11,815 bases of DNA, taken from NCBI GenBank assembly GCA_012032855.1, contig JAAUQA010000051.1, positions 1 through 11,815 on the forward strand. Reading direction: 5' to 3'. This DNA is from Candidatus Competibacteraceae bacterium (GTDB taxonomy: Bacteria; Pseudomonadota; Gammaproteobacteria; Competibacterales; Competibacteraceae). The position numbers and the translations under genes are program-made. The notes beneath the pieces were generated by a model. The model saw only the letters and a list, made by a program, of their open reading frames with translations, was not told where the DNA came from and searched no databases. This document shows positions 7,698 through 11,815 of this stretch, piece by piece; the first letter of the stretch is position 1; the number at the start of each line of letters is the position of its first letter.

Positions 7698-8854
7698 ATG
7701 CAACCACCCAAACTGCTGGATATGATTCGCGGGCTGATCGCGATTCCCTCGGTGAGTAGCGTTTCACCGCAATTCGACCAAAGCAATCGAACCGTGATTA
7801 ATGTATTGGCCTCCTGGCTAAACGATCTGGGGTTTGCTGTGGAGATTCAACCGCTGAGTGGTGATTCGACGAAAGCCAATCTCATCGCCACCCTAGGCAG
7901 CGGTGCGGACGGGTTGGTATTGGCCGGGCATACCGACACCGTACCCTATGATTTGGGTCGTTGGCAGCACGATCCGTTTGGCGGGCAAATCAAAGATGAA
8001 CGCCTCTATGGGTTGGGTACGGCGGATATGAAATCGTTTCTTGCCCTGGCCATCGAGGCCGTTCGAACGATTGATCCCAAGACCTTACAACACCCCTTGG
8101 TGATTGTTGCCACCGCAGACGAAGAAAGCACCATGCAAGGCGCACAAAGTTTGCTCGAAGCCGAGCGCCGGTTGGGACGCTATGCGGTGATCGGCGAACC
8201 GACCGGTTTGCAACCGGTTCGGTTGCACAAAGGCGTCACTATGGAAGCTATTCACGTGGAAGGACGTTCCGGACATTCCAGTAATCCGGCGTTGGGAGTC
8301 AATGCGCTGGAAGGGATGTACGTCGTAATCGGTGAAGTATTACGCTGGCGCGCTGAACTGCAGGAGCGCTACCAAAATCCGCTGTTCGAAGTTGCGGTGC
8401 CGACGTTGAATCTGGGCCATATTCACGGCGTGATAACCCCAACCGCATCTGCGCAAACTGCGAACTGCATATCGATTTGCGCCCGTTGCCGGGTATGCCA
8501 CCGATAGCGGAGTTACGCCAAGCATTACGTCAGCGATTGACGCAGGCCCTGGCAGATCATCCCGCGCAGCTCTCTTTTACAGCCTTGCTGGATGGGGTGG
8601 AGGCGATGGAGACCCCGGCGGATGCGGCTATCATCACGGCTGCTGAAGAGTTGACCGGACGACCCGCCGGCGCAGTGGCGTTCGGCACCGAAGGGCCTTA
8701 CTTGAATCGTATGGGCATGGACACTGTTATTCTGGGGCCGGGCCATATCGAGCAGGCGCATCAACCCGATGAGTTTATCGCCCTGGACACGTTCAATCCC
8801 ACGCTGGAACTGTTGCGCCGTTTGATTCACCGATTCTGCACTTCGCCCCAATAA
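7698..8854 (+). CDS. argE: Acetylornithine deacetylase, single frameshift
   Basis: It hydrolyses N-acetylornithine to ornithine and acetate in the linear arginine pathway. It is an M20-family metallopeptidase: AGHTDTVPYD supplies the first His and Asp ligands, GTADMKSF the bridging Asp, ADEEST the catalytic Glu and metal Glu, GEPTG a further ligand region, and EQAHQPDEF the C-terminal His. The frame breaks near 8430: observed GHIHG is followed out of frame, and restoring one G (GGCGT to GGCGGT) gives [28 protein letters not shown], the known family sequence, and a 385-residue protein against 383 in E. coli. A GAGG sits 5 bases before the ATG. mtnA ends 16 bases upstream and argA starts 5 bases downstream, so this is a tight unit. 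Confidence 0.93.
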
Positions 8855-8859
8855 ACCTG

Positions 8860-10171
8860 ATGGACGAGCTGTCTTTCGTCGATGCGTTCCGCCAAGCCGG
8901 GCCCTACATCAATGCGCATCGTGGCAAGACTTTAGTCATTTCATTCAGCGGCGAGGCGGTGACGGATCCGCAATTTCCTCGTCTGATCCATGATCTGTCG
9001 TTGTTGCACAGTCTCGGCATTCAATTGGTGTTGGTTCATGGCGCGCGCCGCAAATCGAGGCGCGGTTGCGGGAGGCGGATCAGGAACTGCGTTATGTCAA
9101 CGGTTTGCGCATCACCGATGGTCCAGCGCTGGACAGTGTCAAGCAGGCGGTTGGACAAGTGCGGATCCGGTCGAAGCTTATCTGTCTATGGGCTTGGCCG
9201 ATTCGCCGATGCACGGGGCCCGTATTCGTGTCGTGTCGGGAAATTTCGTCACGGCGCGCCCATTAGGCATTCGTAATGGGGTGGAGTTATTGTTTCACCG
9301 GAGAAGTCCGGCGCATCGACGTCCACTCTATTCGCACGTCGCTGGACAGCGGTGCCATCGTATTGTTGTCACCCTTGGGGTATTCGCCGACCGGGGAAAT
9401 TTTCAACGTCAATGCCGAAGAAGTCGCTATGGCTACCGCTAGTGCATTGCGCGCCGACAAATGGCTGCTGCTGGGCGAAGTCGGTGAACTGCGAGACACT
9501 ACTGAGCAGCCATTGCGTCAACTGAATCCCAGCGATGTCGAACGCTTGCTCGCTGCCGAACACAGTTTTACGGATGATCAGGTTCGCCTGTTACGCCATG
9601 CGCTGGACGCCTGTCGTGCGGGGGTGAGGCGAATTCATCTGCTCAGCCGAGCGGTGGATGGCGGGTTGTTGCTGGAACTGTTTACTCGGGACGGCATCGG
9701 CACGCTGATCACAGCCGATATTTATGAAGGCATGCGCTGGGCTACTATCGACGATGTGGGCGGTATTCTGGCGCTGATTCGTCCACTGGAAGCCGACGGC
9801 ACCCTGGTCCGCGATCGCGGGAGTTACTGGAAATGGAAATCGAACGTTTCGTGGTATTGGAACGAGACAATACCATTATCGGTTGCGCCGCTTTATATCC
9901 GTTTGCCGAGGAGCGTGTCGGTGAGGTGGCCTGTGTCGCTGTGCACGATGACTATCGTAATAACGGCCGGGCGGAGGCGTTGCTGGAGTTCATTGAACGC
10001 AGCGCTCGTCAACAGCGCTTGCAACGGCTGTTCGTGCTAACCACCCGCACCGCGCACTGGTTTCAGGAACGGGGCTTTGAACCGGCTGAAGTCGATGATC
10101 TGCCGGTGCAAAAGCAGACCTTATACAATTTGCAACGACGCTCTAAAGTATTTATTAAAGCGCTGGGATGA
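8860..10171 (+). CDS. argA: N-acetylglutamate synthase (kinase-like plus GNAT domains), four frameshifts
   Basis: It acetylates glutamate with acetyl-CoA, the first committed step of arginine synthesis. The N-terminal amino-acid-kinase-like domain starts [24 protein letters not shown] and continues [13 protein letters not shown], then [21 protein letters not shown] and [12 protein letters not shown]; the C-terminal GNAT domain has [23 protein letters not shown] and [13 protein letters not shown] and ends KVFIKALG. No single frame spans it. Breaks are at about 9048 (one base lost, HGAR then PQIEARL), 9160 (one lost, GQV then [11 protein letters not shown]), 9286 (one base gained, GV then [12 protein letters not shown]) and 9812 (one lost, LVR then [13 protein letters not shown]). 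Corrected, it gives 437 residues against 443 in E. coli. No substitution to a stop is seen. It is either an error-dense stretch or a recent pseudogene. It has no clear ribosome binding site, and coupling to argE is likely. Confidence 0.88.
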
Positions 10172-10200
10172 AAATCCGGTCCGGTGTCGGCAAAGCACTC

Positions 10201-10677
10201 TTATGCTGATTGCAACTCAGCTAATTTCTTGCGGACCTGTTCTGCGTGCCCGGCTGTTTTTACGCGCTTCCAGTGATGTGCTAACCGGCCTTGCGGGTCG
10301 ATGAGTACCGTGGAGCGGATCACCCCTTCGCTGATCTTACCGTACATGTTTTTTTGACCCCAAGCGCCATACTGTTCCATGACGCTGTGATCCGTATCGC
10401 TGAGCAGAGTGATGTGCAGCTCATACTTGCCGATAAACTTGCGGTGGCTTTCGGCGTCGTCCGGACTGCAACCCAACACCGTGGCGTTCAAAGTTTCGAA
10501 ATCCTTGAGACCTGCGGTGAAATCGCAGGCTTCAGTCGTGCAACCCGGCGTATCGTCCTTTGGATAAAAATACAACACGACCCAACGCCCCTGAAATCGT
10601 TCAAGACTGACCGGGTTGCCTTCCTGATCGGGCAAAGAAAAGGCTGGGGCTTGCTGACCGACCGTAGCTTCAGCCAT
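10201..10677 (-). CDS. bcp: Thioredoxin-dependent thiol peroxidase, Bcp/PrxQ type
   Basis: It reduces hydrogen and organic peroxides using thioredoxin, in the cytoplasm. The 158 residues match the family in length. The active site FYPKDDTPGCTTEACDF has peroxidatic Cys46 and resolving Cys51, the five-residue spacing of atypical two-Cys PrxQ. Other landmarks are LGCSPDDAESHRKF, LLSDTDHSVMEQYGAW and the late STVLIDPQG strand. The ATG lies one base after the stop of the phosphoribosyltransferase gene, and its ribosome binding site (GGAG, 9 bases upstream) is inside that gene's last codons, so the two are almost certainly translationally coupled. It converges on argA with only 29 bases between and no obvious terminator there. 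The frame is intact. Confidence 0.96.
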   Translation of the reverse strand: MAEATVGQQAPAFSLPDQEGNPVSLERFQGRWVVLYFYPKDDTPGCTTEACDFTAGLKDFETLNATVLGCSPDDAESHRKFIGKYELHITLLSDTDHSVMEQYGAWGQKNMYGKISEGVIRSTVLIDPQGRLAHHWKRVKTAGHAEQVRKKLAELQSA

Positions 10678-10678
10678 C

Positions 10679-11322
10679 TCAGTTATCTCCGCTAGTGTGC
10701 ATGGTCTGAAGTAATTGGATTACTTCCTCGTCGCTGACTTGAAAAAACTCATCGTAATAAGAACCGACCGACCCGCGGTAATCATCGGTAATCTCTAAAC
10801 CGACCACTTCGTTAACCTCACGGCTCAGTTGTTCAGCCGTTTCTTTCGGCGCCAGTGGAATAGCGATTACGATACTGGCGGGTTGGCGTAATTTGACGTC
10901 GCGAATGGCCGCTTGCATGGTCAAACCGGTGGCGATGCCGTCATCAACCAAAATGGCCGTCTTACCGTTCGCTGATAAGGGTGCTTGCTGACCCAGATAG
11001 CGTTTGCGGCGTCGTTGCGCTTCTTGGCGTTCAACCGCCACTTGCTGTTCCAGCCATTGGGCATCGACGCGGGAAATTTCCCATTCGTTGCGGACCATAT
11101 CACCGTTTTCGGCCACTGCACCGATGGCATATTCGGGATTGCGAGGGTGGCCGATCTTACGTGGGATGACCAGGTCGATCGGCATATGCAAAATTTCGCA
11201 ATTTCCACACCCAGCACAACCCCGCCGCGTGGCAGCGGGTAAATGATACCGGGTTGATTCCGGTATTTCAGGAGTAGATGGGCGAGCTTTTGGCCCGCTT
11301 CAGTTCGATCTTTAAAGCGCAT
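10679..11322 (-). CDS. Predicted phosphoribosyltransferase, single frameshift
   Basis: It is a type I phosphoribosyltransferase-fold protein of unassigned substrate. The N-terminus MRFKDRTEAGQKLAHLL is followed by IIYPLPRGGVVLGVEIAK, then after the break by LHMPIDLVIPRKIGHPRNPEYAIGAVAENGD. A central basic, Gln-rich helix (QQVAVERQEAQRRRKRYLGQQ, shown as two parts at 93-111) precedes the PRPP-binding motif AILVDDGIATGLTM at about 123-136. The frame breaks in a short T run (A11190-11193 on the plus strand); one more T restores the protein to 214 residues. The ATG at 11320-11322 is preferred to an upstream TTG because homology begins MRF. It overlaps the bcp regulatory region and probably forms a two-gene unit with it. 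The specific reaction is unknown; some relatives are also linked to membrane or stress gene clusters, so I give no symbol. Confidence 0.85.
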
Positions 11323-11363
11323 GACACTCAAAAATCCCAAGAGTCGTTAAACCGTCGCAAAGG

Positions 11364-11393
11364 ATTAAAGCGTATAGCAAATCAATATGACAA
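11364..11393 (-). promoter_or_regulatory. Candidate sigma-70 promoter for the phosphoribosyltransferase-bcp unit
   Basis: On the minus strand TTGTCA (11388-11393) and TTTAAT (11364-11369) each differ from consensus at one position and are 18 bases apart, giving a leader of roughly 35 bases before the ATG at 11322. The stretch 11323-11433 holds no gene and no convincing terminator for the gene upstream. Confidence 0.5.
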
Positions 11394-11433
11394 CTATATG
11401 CAAACCTTAAGGAGCTGGTGGGATATAGAGCGG

Positions 11434-11815
11434 TTAACCCAACGCCTTAATCACATCGGGCGGTGCCTGCACCAACTCAATTAACACCCCTTCTCCGCTG
11501 ATGGGCAATTCGGCATTGCCTTTGGGGTGCATAAAACAGATGTCGAATCCGGCCGCTCCTTTGCGAATGCCACCCGGCGCGAAGCGCACACCATTGGCGC
11601 CCAGCCATTCAACGGCGGCGTGTAAATCGTCAATCCACAAGCCGATATGATTCAACGGCGGGTCTTGAACCTTGGGCTTTTCTCAGGATCAATGGGTTGC
11701 ATCAGATCGACTTCGACCTTGAATGGTCCCGATCCCATGACCGCAATATCCTCGTCCACATTTCCTTCTCACTCTTAAGTTACCGGTTAAGGTCAGTCCC
11801 AATGTGTCGACCACA
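11434..11815 (-). CDS. VOC/glyoxalase-superfamily protein, 5' end cut by window edge, frameshifted
   Basis: The VOC (vicinal oxygen chelate) fold covers glyoxalase I, epimerases and dioxygenases; the substrate cannot be told. The readable C-terminal part runs [46 protein letters not shown] and [18 protein letters not shown]. The His of NHIGLW and the Glu of LIELVQ are at the positions of VOC metal ligands. Upstream, in another frame, is [22 protein letters not shown]; restoring one base at about 11663/11664 joins it as [14 protein letters not shown]. Farther 5', [11 protein letters not shown] (11780-11814) lies in a third frame from [14 protein letters not shown], so one or two more breaks are likely around 11765-11775. 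The remaining N-terminus is outside the window. Confidence 0.72.

Noticed and set aside
9276..10171. Separate kinase-like and GNAT proteins instead of one ArgA
   Set aside because: The joins fall inside conserved motifs ([30 protein letters not shown]), the order and total length match the fused enzyme, and no ribosome binding sites precede the internal starts.
11186..11200. Programmed ribosomal frameshift at the T run in the phosphoribosyltransferase gene
   Set aside because: A -1 slip would place the Phe tRNA on ATT, there is no slippery heptamer in the correct phase, and the other genes show breaks at unrelated sequences and in both directions.

Overview
The window looks like ordinary chromosomal housekeeping sequence of a gammaproteobacterium outside the Enterobacterales. 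The grounds are an rpsO-pnp pair, coaBC just upstream of argB, an argE-argA pair coding for the fused kinase-like plus GNAT form of ArgA, and an ArgB with the N-terminal helix of the Pseudomonas type. Genus and species cannot be resolved. I see no phage, insertion sequence, CRISPR array, tRNA or rRNA, and no undescribed system.

Layout. Bases 1-5638 are all on the minus strand. Read in the direction of transcription (right to left) they hold a short OmpA-like envelope protein with a strong terminator; coaBC and argB in one probable operon; dodecin with its own terminator; a Tat-signal beta-carbonic anhydrase; then rpsO followed by the 5' half of pnp, which runs off the left edge. An AT-rich divergent intergenic region (5639-5875) separates this from a plus-strand run: an orphan OmpR-type response regulator (TTG start), mtnA, argE and argA (to 10171). 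The last part is minus strand again: a VOC/glyoxalase-type gene cut by the right edge, then a predicted phosphoribosyltransferase coupled to a Bcp-type thiol peroxidase.

Function. ArgA, ArgB and ArgE cover the N-acetylation, phosphorylation and deacetylation steps of arginine synthesis, in two separate transcription units. CoaBC makes 4'-phosphopantetheine, MtnA acts in methionine salvage, PNPase and S15 serve RNA turnover and translation, and Bcp detoxifies peroxides. The carbonic anhydrase is probably periplasmic.

The most notable property is the number of single-base frame breaks. Six genes (carbonic anhydrase, coaBC, argE, argA, phosphoribosyltransferase, VOC protein) carry at least nine, four of them in argA. 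In each case the protein resumes in another frame with conserved residues intact, and most breaks look like loss of one base from a short homopolymer. One lies in coaBC, which is usually essential. Sequencing or assembly error is the likeliest cause, so these genes are annotated here as single full-length genes with frameshifts; decay of argA cannot be excluded from the sequence alone.
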